Below, one piece after another: positions 13,685 through 24,737 of a stretch of 64,000 nt of DNA (its first letter is position 1; every line of letters begins with the position of its first letter). The DNA is taken from NCBI RefSeq assembly GCF_007556595.1, contig NZ_VJNB01000003.1:124001-188000 (forward strand), given 5' to 3'. Below the pieces are notes generated by a model. The model was not told where the DNA came from. It made no database searches and worked only from the letters and a program-made list of their open reading frames with translations. The stretch comes from Tepidimonas alkaliphilus. Its GTDB lineage: Bacteria; Pseudomonadota; Gammaproteobacteria; Burkholderiales; Burkholderiaceae_C. The position numbers and the translations under genes were made by a program.

Positions 13685-14145
13685 GGGCGCAGCCGGTGCG
13701 GGCTTTCTGGCAAGCCTGGGCGCAGCGCTGGCCGCTGCTGGTGGCGGCGCTGTGGTGGGGGGCGGTGACGGCGTGGAGCTTCGTCGCCGTGCCGCTGCTG
13801 TTTGCGCACTTCAACAACCCGGCGGTGGCCGGCGGCATGGCCGCACGGCTGTTCGAGGTGCAGTCGTGGGTGAGCGTGGCCGCGGCCCTGGCGCTGCTGC
13901 TGTGGGGGCGCGCGCAGCGCGGCCGCGGCCAGGCTGGGGACGCCAGCTGGGCGCTGCTGCCGTGGCTGCTGCTCGGGGCGCTCGCCGGCCTGGTGCAGGA
14001 GTTCGGCGTCGCGCAGCGCATCCTCACCGCCCGCCAGACCGGCGGCAATCTTGCGCTGTGGCACGGCCTCGGCACGCTGCTGGTGGCGCTGCAGTGGCTG
14101 TGCGCGTTGCGCAGCCTGTGGTGGCTGGCGGGGCGGGGGCGGTAG
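13681..14145 (+). CDS. DUF4149-type small membrane protein
   Basis: A 154-residue integral membrane protein with about four hydrophobic helices (for example [24 protein letters not shown] and [21 protein letters not shown]). The pattern resembles the DUF4149 family often found beside greA in Burkholderiales. GTG 13681 overlaps the greA stop by four bases (GTGA), so it is translationally coupled to greA. Function unknown. Confidence 0.75.
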   Translation: MRAQPVRAFWQAWAQRWPLLVAALWWGAVTAWSFVAVPLLFAHFNNPAVAGGMAARLFEVQSWVSVAAALALLLWGRAQRGRGQAGDASWALLPWLLLGALAGLVQEFGVAQRILTARQTGGNLALWHGLGTLLVALQWLCALRSLWWLAGRGR

Positions 14146-14164
14146 CGCCAGCGTCATCGGCCGC

Positions 14165-14428
14165 TCAGTGGCGTCGTGCTCGAACCGCTGGCCTCGATCG
14201 TTCGTCCAGTCGGCAGCAGCATGTATGTGCAAATTTTGCACATACTGCCTCACGTTCCAGCTCATCCTCGGCGAAGACGTTACGGATGTGTTTGGTGATG
14301 ACCGAGCGCTCCCGGCCGAAAAGGAGGGCCATCTGCTCCTGCGTAAGCCAGACCGACTCCCGGTCGAGCCGTACCTCCACGCGGGCTTCGCCGGCGTCGT
14401 AGGTGACGATGTCGGAGGAAGCGGTCAT
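14165..14428 (-). pseudogene. Truncated RhuM-family (virulence RhuM / phage-associated) remnant
   Basis: The reading frame starts like RhuM-family proteins: SVWLTQEQMALLFGRERSV, then TKHIRNVF and the family hallmark VCAKFAHT. Full-length members have about 330 residues; here the frame ends after 87. The expected continuation AAD is visible in a different frame, so a frameshift just after the hallmark is likely, followed by a large deletion. The ATG lies one base beyond the folD stop. RhuM genes occur on pathogenicity islands, phages and in restriction or toxin loci and are of uncertain function. I read this as the decayed end of a transferred gene; a functional short peptide is possible but unlikely. 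Confidence 0.7.
14223..14245. repeat. 23-bp perfect palindrome within the RhuM remnant
   Basis: Two 11-base arms (GTATGTGCAAA and its reverse complement) flank one central T. It is AT-rich in a very GC-rich neighbourhood. It coincides exactly with the codons for VCAKFAHT, the best-conserved stretch of RhuM proteins, so it could be a by-product of that peptide, a binding site, or a recombination target. The recognisable RhuM frame breaks immediately after it. Confidence 0.9.
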
Positions 14429-14429
14429 G

Positions 14430-15347
14430 TCAGCCTATTGAAGGCGGAGGAGCTGCGGGAAGGCCGTCCGCCATGGCGCCGATGCTGGCGCAAGACGATC
14501 GGGCCCGCTCCGCCGCCTCGACCGTATTCAGCAGCAGCATCGCGATCGTCATCGGCCCCACGCCGCCGGGCACCGGGGTGATCCAGCCGGCCACCTCGCG
14601 CACGGCGTCGAAGTCCACGTCGCCGCACAGCTTGCCGTCGGGCAGGCGATTGATGCCGACGTCGAGCACCACGGCGCCAGGCTTGACCATGTCAGCGCCG
14701 ATCATGCGCGGCTTGCCGACCGCCGCCACCAGGATGTCGGCTTGGCGCGTATGGCGGGCCAGATCCGCGGTGCCGCTGTGGCAGATCGTCACGGTGGCGC
14801 CGGCCTGCAGCAGCAGCAGCGCCATCGGCTTGCCAACGATGTTGCTGCGGCCCACCACCACGGCGTGCTGGCCGCGCAGGTCGGTGCGGCCGAGGTGCTC
14901 CAGCATCTTCATGCAGCCCAACGGGGTGCATGGCCGCAGCGCCGGTTGGCCGACCAGCAGCGCGCCGGCGTTGGCGACGTGAAAGCCGTCCACGTCCTTT
15001 TGCGGCGCGATCGCTTCGATGACGCGCTGGGCGTTGAGGTGCGCCGGCAGCGGCAACTGCACCAGGATGCCGTGGATGGCGGGGTCGGCGTTGAGCGCGG
15101 CGATGCGCGCCAGCAGCGCATCCTCACCAAGGCTGGCGGGATAGGTCTCCAGCACCGAATGGATGCCGGTTTCGCCGCAAGCTTTGACCTTGTTGCGGAC
15201 ATACACCTGGCTGGCGGGGTTGTCCCCGACCAGGATCACGGCCAAGCCGGGCCGGTGGCCGCGCTGGGCTAGCGCCGCGGCGCGTTCAGCTACGCGTTGG
15301 CGCCAGTGGCGCGCCAGCGCCGCGCCGTCGATCAATTGGGCGGTCAT
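14430..15347 (-). CDS. folD: FolD, methylenetetrahydrofolate dehydrogenase/cyclohydrolase
   Basis: Bifunctional cytosolic enzyme interconverting 5,10-methylene- and 10-formyl-tetrahydrofolate with NADP. The 305-residue product has [17 protein letters not shown] with the catalytic Lys, [33 protein letters not shown] (dinucleotide fold) and [16 protein letters not shown] near the end. Typical FolD ends around residue 285; about 20 unrelated residues ([18 protein letters not shown] at the extreme end) follow here, right where the RhuM remnant abuts. It lies 23 bases after the response regulator on the same strand. Confidence 0.95.
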   Translation of the reverse strand: MTAQLIDGAALARHWRQRVAERAAALAQRGHRPGLAVILVGDNPASQVYVRNKVKACGETGIHSVLETYPASLGEDALLARIAALNADPAIHGILVQLPLPAHLNAQRVIEAIAPQKDVDGFHVANAGALLVGQPALRPCTPLGCMKMLEHLGRTDLRGQHAVVVGRSNIVGKPMALLLLQAGATVTICHSGTADLARHTRQADILVAAVGKPRMIGADMVKPGAVVLDVGINRLPDGKLCGDVDFDAVREVAGWITPVPGGVGPMTIAMLLLNTVEAAERARSSCASIGAMADGLPAAPPPSIG

Positions 15348-15370
15348 AACAAAAAGCGAGTGAAAAACGT

Positions 15371-16006
15371 TCAGAATTTGGACGGCGGGATTGGCGCCAA
15401 TGCGATTTTGAGCAAATCGGCTACGGTGTTGGCGCCCAGCTTTTCCATGATGTTGGCGCGGTGCGCCTCCACCGTTTTGATGCTGATGCCCAGATCATCG
15501 GCGATTTGTTTGTTGAGCCGCCCGGCGACGATGCGTTCCAGCACCTGAGATTCACGCGCGGTTAATTTGGCCAACAGGGCCTCGCGGGTGGCGGCCTGCT
15601 GATGCACCGCAAAGGCTTCTTGGGCCAGAGTCAGCATGCGCTCGACCAGCGCCAGCAATTGCGCTTCATCGAATGGCTTTTGAATGAAGTCCACCGCGCC
15701 TTTTTTCATCGACTCGACGGCCATCGGCACATCGCCGTGGCCGGTGATGAAGCAAATCGGCAGCGGCGAGTGACGCTCGCGCAAGCGATCTTGCAGCTCC
15801 ATGCCGCTCATGCCGCCCATGCGAATGTCGGCGATCAGGCACGCGACTTCACGCGGGTCGTAACGCGCCAAAAAGGCTTCGGCGGATTCAAAGCAGCGCA
15901 CCCGGTAGTCCTTGCCTTCAAGCAGCCATTGCAGCGAGTCGCGCACAGCCTCATCGTCATCGACGACATAGACGGTTCCGCGTTTGGCGTTGGGGTTCAT
16001 GGTCAT
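15371..16006 (-). CDS. FixJ/TtrR-family response regulator
   Basis: DNA-binding response regulator of 211 residues. The receiver domain (about 10-125) has the acidic pocket VVDDDEAV, phospho-acceptor Asp60 in [10 protein letters not shown], Thr in FITGHGD and Lys in IQKPF. A LuxR-type helix-turn-helix occupies the C-terminus ([20 protein letters not shown], then [15 protein letters not shown]). The ATG overlaps the stop of the upstream sensor kinase by four bases, so the two form a two-component pair. The targets are unknown; the divergent aceE operon is the obvious candidate. Confidence 0.92.
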   Translation of the reverse strand: MTMNPNAKRGTVYVVDDDEAVRDSLQWLLEGKDYRVRCFESAEAFLARYDPREVACLIADIRMGGMSGMELQDRLRERHSPLPICFITGHGDVPMAVESMKKGAVDFIQKPFDEAQLLALVERMLTLAQEAFAVHQQAATREALLAKLTARESQVLERIVAGRLNKQIADDLGISIKTVEAHRANIMEKLGANTVADLLKIALAPIPPSKF

Positions 16007-18555
16007 CCTGGGATGGGGTCAGCAGAAGCTTCAGCGCCGTTTGGGCTGGGGCGATCCGCGGCGGCGCGCGCCGCGGGCAGCCAAACCGTAAATTCGCAGC
16101 CGCTGATCTGCGCGCCATTGTAGAGGTTGCGCGCCGACAGCCGGCCATGGTGGGATTCAACGATGGAGCGGCACAGCTTCAGGCCAATGCCCATGCCTTG
16201 GGCTTTGGTGCTGTAAAACGCGTCGTAGATGCGTTCCAGATGCTCAGGGGGGATGCCGCAGCCGTTGTCGCGCACGACGAATTCGACGCCGTCGCGTCCC
16301 TCCACGCGCCGCGGCGTCACGGTGAGCTCAACGAGGCGCTGGCCGGGCGGGCGTCCGGCGCACTGGATCGATTCGCCGGCGTTTTTGAGCAAATTGATCA
16401 AAACTTGCTCGATCAAAATCGGATCGACCATCAGCGGCGGCAGCCGTTCTGCCTGATAAACGTTAAGGCGCACCAAATGGCGGCGCAGCTCAATGTCGGC
16501 GAGCTCCGTCGCATTGGCCACCATTTGGCTGACATCCGACAGCGTCGGGTGCGGCTCGCTTTTTTTGACGAAGGCCCGGATGCGCTGGATGATGGAGCCG
16601 GCGCGTTGCGCCTGGCGGGCGGTTTTTTCCAGCGCTCCCAGCAGCTCGTCGGCTTCGATGCGCCCTTGGCGCAGCCGGCTGATCATGCCGCTGGCGTAGT
16701 TGCTGATGGCGGTCAGCGGCTGGTTGAGTTCGTGCGCGACGCTGGAGGCCATCTCGCCCATCGTGATCAGGCGGCTGGCGGTGGCGGCGCGCTCGGCTTG
16801 CAGCTTGGCCTGCTCCTCGGCCTGGCGGCGCGCGGTGATGTCGGTGGCGATCAGCATTTGCACCAGCCGCCCGTCCACCCACGTCAGGTAGCGCGTGCGC
16901 AGCTCCAGCCACTTGCCGAGCTCCGGCACATGGATCTGCGCGTGCTCGGCGATGGCCTCCACCAGCGCGTCGGCTGGCAGCCCCATCAGGTGATCGACAT
17001 GATCCTGCACCTCTTGCGCGGGCAGCACTGGCACCGCGGCGCACAGCTCCAGCAGCCGCTCATGGCCGGCTAAGCCGTCGCCAAACCAGTTGCGATACAT
17101 GCGGTTGGCAAACAGCAGCTCCTGGCTGTGCAGCGGCGCCACCGAAATGGCCTCATCCAGGCTGTCCAGCACCGTGACGAAACGGTGGTAGGAGGCGGCC
17201 AATTCTTCGCGGATGCGGCGCGGTTCGGTGATGTCGGTCATCGACGACATCCACCCCGTTTGCCGCCCCTGCGCGTCGATGAGCGGCGAAACATACATGC
17301 GCGCGTAGAAGATGCTGCCGTTTTTGCGCTTGACCGGCGCTTCAAAGCCGCCTGGGGGGTGGCGGCCAGTGATTTCGTCCTGCAGCCGCGCCATCAGGTA
17401 GTCGTAATCGGCTTCGGGCCAGAAAGGAAACGGGGCGCTGGTGCCGATCAGCTCTTCGGCGCTCCAGCCGGTCATGTCGCAAAAGGCGCGGTTGACGTAA
17501 GTGATGCGACCCTGCAGGTCCAACACGCGCATGCCGGTGAGCATGGAGTTTTCCATGGCGCGCCGGAAATTGGTTTCAGCCAGCAAGGCGCGCTGCGCTT
17601 GCAGCCGCCGCCGCGTGTGGCGCATGTTGGCCAGCAGCATCCACAGCGTGGCCGCGCTCATGGCGCCCACCAGCCAGAACAACGCCTCGGCGGTGCGGTC
17701 GCGTTGCGCGCGCAGGCCCTCCACCCGCACCAGCACGCTGGCGCCCACGGGCGACAAGCTCAGCGCATGGCTTTGCGGTCGGGCGGCCCAAGGCAGACGG
17801 CTTAAGGGACTGCGCGGACCTGGGGTCAACGCCTCGCCGGCCAAAACGGCGCCGCTTTCATCGATCAGCGTGACCGCGTAGCGCGCCAGCACCTCCGGCG
17901 GCACGCCGTAGCGCAGCAGGTTTTCCAGCGACAGCTCGGCCACCACCGCCCCGCCAAAGCGGCGTTGATGTTCAAACGGCACCCACAACAGTAGGCTCCA
18001 GCTGCCATCGCCTTGGCGCAGCGGGCGGGAATACACCGGCTGGTGCAGGTCGCGCGCCAGCTCCCACGCGCCCTGCGCGAAGTCGGCGGGCAGCCGCTGG
18101 CCGTGGCGCCACGCGGCAGAGGGCTGCGCCGCCGGCGAAGTAAAGCCGCTGACCACCTCACGAAACGGGTTGACCCAGTGCAACGCCATCAGCTCGGAGT
18201 GCTGCAAGACAAGGTTTTCAGCCTGCGCCACAAACGTGGCTTCGTCGAGCGCATGGTTGGCCAGATCGCGCGCCAGGCGCATGACTTGCTCTTGACGCTC
18301 CAGCAAGCGCAAGCGCAGGCGTTGCTGGGCGTATTCGGTGTCGCGCACCACGGTTTCACGCTCGCGCGCTTGGTCTTCACGGGTGAAATAAACCAGCGCG
18401 GTCAGGATGGCCGTCAAAAACAGCAACACCGACACCAGCGGCCCCAGCATGGCCAGCAAATCTTGCCGGTGGGGAGGCAGGCGCGCCCACCAGCGCCGCC
18501 AGGTTTGCAGCGGCCACCGGGGCGACAACGTCAGACGAGCCAGGGCCGGAATCAC
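16003..18555 (-). CDS. Membrane-bound PAS sensor histidine kinase
   Basis: 850-residue inner-membrane kinase. It has a first transmembrane helix (about 34-57), an extracytoplasmic sensing region of about 230 residues, and a second helix (about 291-310). Next come a PAS/PAC pair (about 330-445: ITYVNRAFCDMTGWSAEELI, then WMSSMTDITEPRR) and a second degenerate PAS (about 455-575). The kinase core has His608 in SSVAHELNQPLTAISNY, the N box INLLKNAGES, and ATP-lid boxes VRDNGCGIPP and GMGIGLKLCRSI. The HELNQPL dimerisation helix is of the FixL/DctB type. It starts with GTG and is transcribed divergently from aceE. Signal unknown. Confidence 0.9.
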   Translation of the reverse strand: MIPALARLTLSPRWPLQTWRRWWARLPPHRQDLLAMLGPLVSVLLFLTAILTALVYFTREDQARERETVVRDTEYAQQRLRLRLLERQEQVMRLARDLANHALDEATFVAQAENLVLQHSELMALHWVNPFREVVSGFTSPAAQPSAAWRHGQRLPADFAQGAWELARDLHQPVYSRPLRQGDGSWSLLLWVPFEHQRRFGGAVVAELSLENLLRYGVPPEVLARYAVTLIDESGAVLAGEALTPGPRSPLSRLPWAARPQSHALSLSPVGASVLVRVEGLRAQRDRTAEALFWLVGAMSAATLWMLLANMRHTRRRLQAQRALLAETNFRRAMENSMLTGMRVLDLQGRITYVNRAFCDMTGWSAEELIGTSAPFPFWPEADYDYLMARLQDEITGRHPPGGFEAPVKRKNGSIFYARMYVSPLIDAQGRQTGWMSSMTDITEPRRIREELAASYHRFVTVLDSLDEAISVAPLHSQELLFANRMYRNWFGDGLAGHERLLELCAAVPVLPAQEVQDHVDHLMGLPADALVEAIAEHAQIHVPELGKWLELRTRYLTWVDGRLVQMLIATDITARRQAEEQAKLQAERAATASRLITMGEMASSVAHELNQPLTAISNYASGMISRLRQGRIEADELLGALEKTARQAQRAGSIIQRIRAFVKKSEPHPTLSDVSQMVANATELADIELRRHLVRLNVYQAERLPPLMVDPILIEQVLINLLKNAGESIQCAGRPPGQRLVELTVTPRRVEGRDGVEFVVRDNGCGIPPEHLERIYDAFYSTKAQGMGIGLKLCRSIVESHHGRLSARNLYNGAQISGCEFTVWLPAARAAADRPSPNGAEASADPIPG

Positions 18556-18584
18556 GAGCCTGGAGTTTAGGGCAAACCCGGAGC

Positions 18585-18612
18585 TTGGTGCGCGGCCTAT
18601 TTTTCGTATAGA
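18585..18612 (+). promoter_or_regulatory. aceE: Candidate aceE promoter
   Basis: TTGGTG (18585-18590), a 16-base spacer and TATAGA (18607-18612) form a plausible sigma-70 promoter about 120 bases before aceE, in the 179-base gap shared with the divergent sensor kinase. The -10 lies inside a small inverted repeat (18600-18618). Confidence 0.4.
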
Positions 18613-18618
18613 GAAAAA
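18600..18618. promoter_or_regulatory. Inverted repeat overlapping the candidate aceE -10 (possible operator)
   Basis: TTTTTC (18600-18605) and GAAAAA (18613-18618) are perfect 6-base arms around a 7-base centre containing most of the -10 box. The position suits a repressor or the neighbouring FixJ-type regulator. It is short and AT-rich, so chance occurrence cannot be excluded. Confidence 0.4.
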
Positions 18619-18734
18619 CTAGATCGTAGTTTGAAAGAGTGTTTTTTTGTGCGACACTCCCACCTGCAGACCGTGGCCTGCGCTTCGCAGGTCCCAGCCC
18701 CCAAGCCGTTCAACGCCCTAGAGGAGACACCGCC

Positions 18735-21452
<2,718 letters not shown>

Positions 21453-21473
21453 GTCCGGCCGAGGAGACACGAC

Positions 21474-21743
21474 ATGGCAGTGGTCGAGATCAAGGTGCCG
21501 GACATCGGCGACTTTAAGGACGTGGCGGTGATCGAGCTGCTGGTGCAGCCGGGGGACCGGGTGCAGGCGGAGCAGTCGCTGATCACGGTGGAAAGCGACA
21601 AGGCGTCGATGGAGATTCCGTCGAGCCACGCGGGGGTGGTGCGGGAGCTCAAGGTCAAGCTCGGCGACAAGGTGTCGGAGGGCTCGGTGATCGCGCTGCT
21701 GGATGTGGCGGAGGACGAGGCCGCCGCCGCGCCGGCCAGCCCG
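21474..21743 (+). repeat. Lipoyl-domain duplication, copy 1 (aceF)
   Basis: The first 90 codons of aceF pair without gaps with the first 90 codons of lpdA (22882-23151). By eye only six residues differ, and most synonymous positions also agree. This is a direct DNA repeat of about 270 bases spaced 1.4 kb apart. Confidence 0.93.
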
Positions 21744-22868
21744 GCGCAAGCCCCGGCGGTGGCTCCAGCGGTGGCTCCAGCGGTGGCTCCGGCGGTGGCT
21801 CCGGCGGTGGGGGCGCCCGTGGCCCCATTGGTCGCGCCCGCGGCGACGCCCGCCGCGCCGGCGCCGGTCGAGCCGCACGAGCCGCACGAGCCGCACGAGC
21901 CGACGCGCGCCCCGGTGGGGCTGCCGCACGCGTCGCCGGCGGTGCGCAAGTTTGCGCGCGAGCTGGGTGTGCCGCTGGCGGAGGTGCGAGGCAGCGGACC
22001 GAAGGGCCGCATCACGATCGAGGACGTGCAGGCGTTCACGCGCGCGGTGATGCGCGGCGAGCAGCAGACCGAGGCGCAGAAAGCGCGCGCCCCGGCCCCG
22101 GCCACCGGCGGGGACGGCGCGGCGCTGGGGCTGCTGCCGTGGCCGAAGGTGGACTTTGCCAGGTTCGGCCCGATCGAGCGCCAGGAGCTGCCGCGCATCA
22201 AGCGCATCAGCGGCGCCAACCTGACGCGCAACGCGGTGATGATCCCGGCGGTGACCAACCACGACGACGCCGACGTCACCGAGCTGGAGGCGTTTCGCCA
22301 GCAGCTCAACAAGGAGCACGAGCGTGATGGTGTCAAGGTCACGATGCTGGCCTTCCTGATCAAGGCGTGCGTGGCGGCGCTGCAGAAGTTTCCGGAATTC
22401 AACAGCTCGCTGGACGTGGAAGGCGGCGGCGAGGCGCTGATCCTGAAGCGCTACTGGCACATCGGCTTTGCCGCCGATACGCCCAACGGTCTGGTGGTGC
22501 CGGTGATTCGGGACGCCGACCGCAAGGGCGTGCTGCAGATCGCGCGCGAGACCGCCGAGCTGGCCAGGAAGGCGCGCGACGGCAAGCTCAGCCCCGCCGA
22601 CATGAGCGGGGCGACCTTCACCATCTCCAGCCTCGGCGGCATCGGCGGACGCTACTTCACGCCGATCATCAACGCGCCCGAGGTGGCGATCCTGGGCGTG
22701 TGCAAGGCGCGCTGGGAGCCGGTGTGGGACGGCAAGGCGTTCGTGCCGCGGCTGATGCTGCCGCTGTCGCTGACGTGGGACCACCGCGTGATCGACGGCG
22801 CGGCCGCCGCCCGCTTCAACGCCTACCTCGGCCAGCTGCTGGCGGACTTCCGCCGCATCCTGCTGTGA
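21474..22868 (+). CDS. aceF: AceF, dihydrolipoamide acetyltransferase (E2)
   Basis: Core of the pyruvate dehydrogenase complex, passing the acetyl group to CoA. The 464-residue product contains a single lipoyl domain (residues 1-80, lipoyl Lys43 in ESDKASME) and an Ala/Pro/Val-rich linker made of short tandem repeats. A peripheral-subunit-binding domain follows (ASPAVRKFARELGVPLAEV), then the catalytic domain with the His/Asp motif DHRVIDGAAAARF. The first 90 codons are nearly identical to those of lpdA downstream. A GAGGAGA ribosome site precedes the start. Confidence 0.96.
   Translation: MAVVEIKVPDIGDFKDVAVIELLVQPGDRVQAEQSLITVESDKASMEIPSSHAGVVRELKVKLGDKVSEGSVIALLDVAEDEAAAAPASPAQAPAVAPAVAPAVAPAVAPAVGAPVAPLVAPAATPAAPAPVEPHEPHEPHEPTRAPVGLPHASPAVRKFARELGVPLAEVRGSGPKGRITIEDVQAFTRAVMRGEQQTEAQKARAPAPATGGDGAALGLLPWPKVDFARFGPIERQELPRIKRISGANLTRNAVMIPAVTNHDDADVTELEAFRQQLNKEHERDGVKVTMLAFLIKACVAALQKFPEFNSSLDVEGGGEALILKRYWHIGFAADTPNGLVVPVIRDADRKGVLQIARETAELARKARDGKLSPADMSGATFTISSLGGIGGRYFTPIINAPEVAILGVCKARWEPVWDGKAFVPRLMLPLSLTWDHRVIDGAAAARFNAYLGQLLADFRRILL
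21756..21810 (+). repeat. 12-bp tandem repeat in the E2 linker
   Basis: Four full copies and a partial fifth of GCGGTGGCTCCA/G encode repeated AVAP in the flexible swinging-arm linker. Such repeats can gain or lose units by slippage without breaking the frame. Confidence 0.9.
21870..21901 (+). repeat. 9-bp tandem repeat in the E2 linker
   Basis: Three exact copies of GAGCCGCAC encode EPH repeats, followed by a diverged unit. It lies in the same linker as the AVAP repeat. A His/Glu-rich insert is unusual for this Ala/Pro linker. Confidence 0.88.
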
Positions 22869-22881
22869 AAGGGCCGCGCGC

Positions 22882-23151
22882 ATGGCAACGATCGAACTGA
22901 AGGTGCCCGACATCGGCGACTTCAAGGACGTGGCGGTGATCGAGCTGCTGGTGCAGCCGGGGGATCGGGTGCAGGCGGAGCAGTCGCTGATCACGGTGGA
23001 GAGCGACAAGGCGTCGATGGAGATCCCGTCGAGCCACGCGGGCGTCATCCGGGAGCTCAAGGTCAAGCTTGGCGACAAGGTGTCGGAAGGCTCGGTGATC
23101 GCGCTGCTGGAGGTGGCCGAGGACGCGGCCGCCGCCGCGCCGGCCAGCCCG
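22882..23151 (+). repeat. Lipoyl-domain duplication, copy 2 (lpdA)
   Basis: Counterpart of 21474-21743. Both copies keep the modified Lys43 and the same flanking residues. The near-identity at the DNA level suggests recent duplication or continuing gene conversion within the operon. Confidence 0.93.
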
Positions 23152-24735
23152 GTGCCAGCCCCGGCGGCCACGCCGCCCGTCGAGGGTACGCAGGCCCCGA
23201 CGGTGCCAGCGGCGGGCGGTCACGGCAGTGCGGCAGCCGCCCCAGCCCCAGCCCCCGCCGCCGCGTGGCGCGGCGCGGTGGATCACGAGTGCGACGTGGT
23301 GGTGCTGGGCGGCGGGCCGGGCGGCTATTCGGCGGCCTTCCGCGCCGCCGACCTGGGCCTCAAGGTCGTGCTGGTGGAGCGCTACGGCACGCTGGGCGGG
23401 GTGTGCCTCAACGTCGGCTGCATCCCGAGCAAGGCGCTGCTGCACGTGGCGGCGGTGATCGACGAGGCACGCCACCTGGCCGACATCGGCGTGACGTTCG
23501 GTGCGCCGCAGATCGACGTGGAGCGGCTGCGCGCGCACAAGCAAGCCGTCATCGGCAAGCTGACCGCGGGCCTGGCGTCCATGGCCAAGATGCGCAAGGT
23601 CACCGTGCTGCGCGGGGTGGGGCGGCTCGTCGGGCCGCACCACCTGGCGGTGGAGGAGACCACCGGCCTTGGAAAGGAGCGCACCGGGCGCCAGCAGGTG
23701 GTGGCGTTCCGGCGCGCCATCCTGGCCGCCGGCTCGCAGCCGGTGCGGCTGCCGTTCCTGCCGCAGGACGAGCGCATCGTGGATTCCACCGGCGCGCTGG
23801 AGCTGGCGCGCGTGCCGCAGCGCATGCTGGTGATCGGCGGCGGCATCATCGGGCTGGAGATGGCCACCGTCTATTCGACGCTCGGGGCGCGGCTGGAGGT
23901 GGTCGAGATGGCCGACGGCTTGATGCCCGGCGCCGACCGCGACCTCGTCAAGGTCTGGCAGAAGGTCAACGCGCACCGCTTCGACGCCATCCGGCTGCGC
24001 ACGCGCACGGTGGCTGCGGAGGCGACCGCCGACGGCATCCGCGTGACGTTCGAGGGCGCCGACGGCGCGCGGGGTGAGGGCGTGTATGACCTCGTGCTGC
24101 AGGCGGTGGGGCGGGTGCCGAATGGCCGCTCGATCGGTGCCGAGGCCGCAGGTCTGCCGGTCGATGAGCGCGGCTTCATCCGCGTGGATCGGCAGATGCG
24201 CACCGCGGTGCCGCACCTGTTCGCGATCGGCGATCTGGTCGGCCAGCCGATGCTGGCGCACAAGGCGGTGCACGAAGGGCACGTCGCGGCCGAGGTCTGC
24301 GCCGGCGAGCTGCTCGGCGACGAGAAGCTGGCGCGCGCGGCGTTCGACGCCCGCGTGATCCCGAGCGTGGCCTACACCGACCCCGAGATCGCCTGGGTGG
24401 GGCTGACCGAGGAGCAGGCTCGCGCGCAGGGCATCGCCGTGCACAAGGGGCTGTTCCCGTGGTCGGCCTCGGGCCGCGCGATCGCCAACCGGCGCGACGA
24501 GGGCTTCACCAAGCTGCTGTTCGAGGAGGCCAGCGGGCGCATCGTCGGCGGCGGCATCGTCGGCGTGCACGCCGGCGACATGATCGGCGAGGTGGCGCTG
24601 GCCATCGAGATGGGGGCCGACGCGGTGGACATCGGCCGCACCATCCATCCGCACCCGACGCTGGGCGAGACGATCGGGCTGGCGGCGGAGGCCGCGCACG
24701 GCAGCTGCACCGACCTGCCGCCGCCGCGGCGCTGA
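22882..24735 (+). CDS. lpdA: Lipoyl-domain-containing dihydrolipoamide dehydrogenase (E3)
   Basis: Re-oxidises dihydrolipoyl groups with FAD and NAD. The 617-residue product is a fusion: lipoyl domain (1-80, Lys43), Ala/Pro linker (to about 130), then the flavoprotein. FAD binding is at VVVLGGGPGGYSAAFRAADL and the redox disulfide in GGVCLNVGCIPSKALLH. NAD binding is at VIGGGIIGLEMATVYSTLGA and the C-terminal catalytic His-Glu in HPHPTLGE. E3 proteins with an extra lipoyl domain are known from betaproteobacteria such as Ralstonia. It is the third gene of aceE-aceF-lpdA and is followed by a strong hairpin. Confidence 0.96.
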   Translation: MATIELKVPDIGDFKDVAVIELLVQPGDRVQAEQSLITVESDKASMEIPSSHAGVIRELKVKLGDKVSEGSVIALLEVAEDAAAAAPASPVPAPAATPPVEGTQAPTVPAAGGHGSAAAAPAPAPAAAWRGAVDHECDVVVLGGGPGGYSAAFRAADLGLKVVLVERYGTLGGVCLNVGCIPSKALLHVAAVIDEARHLADIGVTFGAPQIDVERLRAHKQAVIGKLTAGLASMAKMRKVTVLRGVGRLVGPHHLAVEETTGLGKERTGRQQVVAFRRAILAAGSQPVRLPFLPQDERIVDSTGALELARVPQRMLVIGGGIIGLEMATVYSTLGARLEVVEMADGLMPGADRDLVKVWQKVNAHRFDAIRLRTRTVAAEATADGIRVTFEGADGARGEGVYDLVLQAVGRVPNGRSIGAEAAGLPVDERGFIRVDRQMRTAVPHLFAIGDLVGQPMLAHKAVHEGHVAAEVCAGELLGDEKLARAAFDARVIPSVAYTDPEIAWVGLTEEQARAQGIAVHKGLFPWSASGRAIANRRDEGFTKLLFEEASGRIVGGGIVGVHAGDMIGEVALAIEMGADAVDIGRTIHPHPTLGETIGLAAEAAHGSCTDLPPPRR

Positions 24736-24737
24736 CG

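Noticed and set aside
14430-14500. FolD C-terminal extension as a functional domain
   Set aside because: About 20 Ala/Pro/Gly residues with no pattern, next to the decayed RhuM gene; more simply read as a stop-codon shift.
21756-21901. Short tandem repeats considered as a CRISPR-like array
   Set aside because: Units are 9 and 12 bases, contiguous without spacers, and encode an in-frame protein linker.
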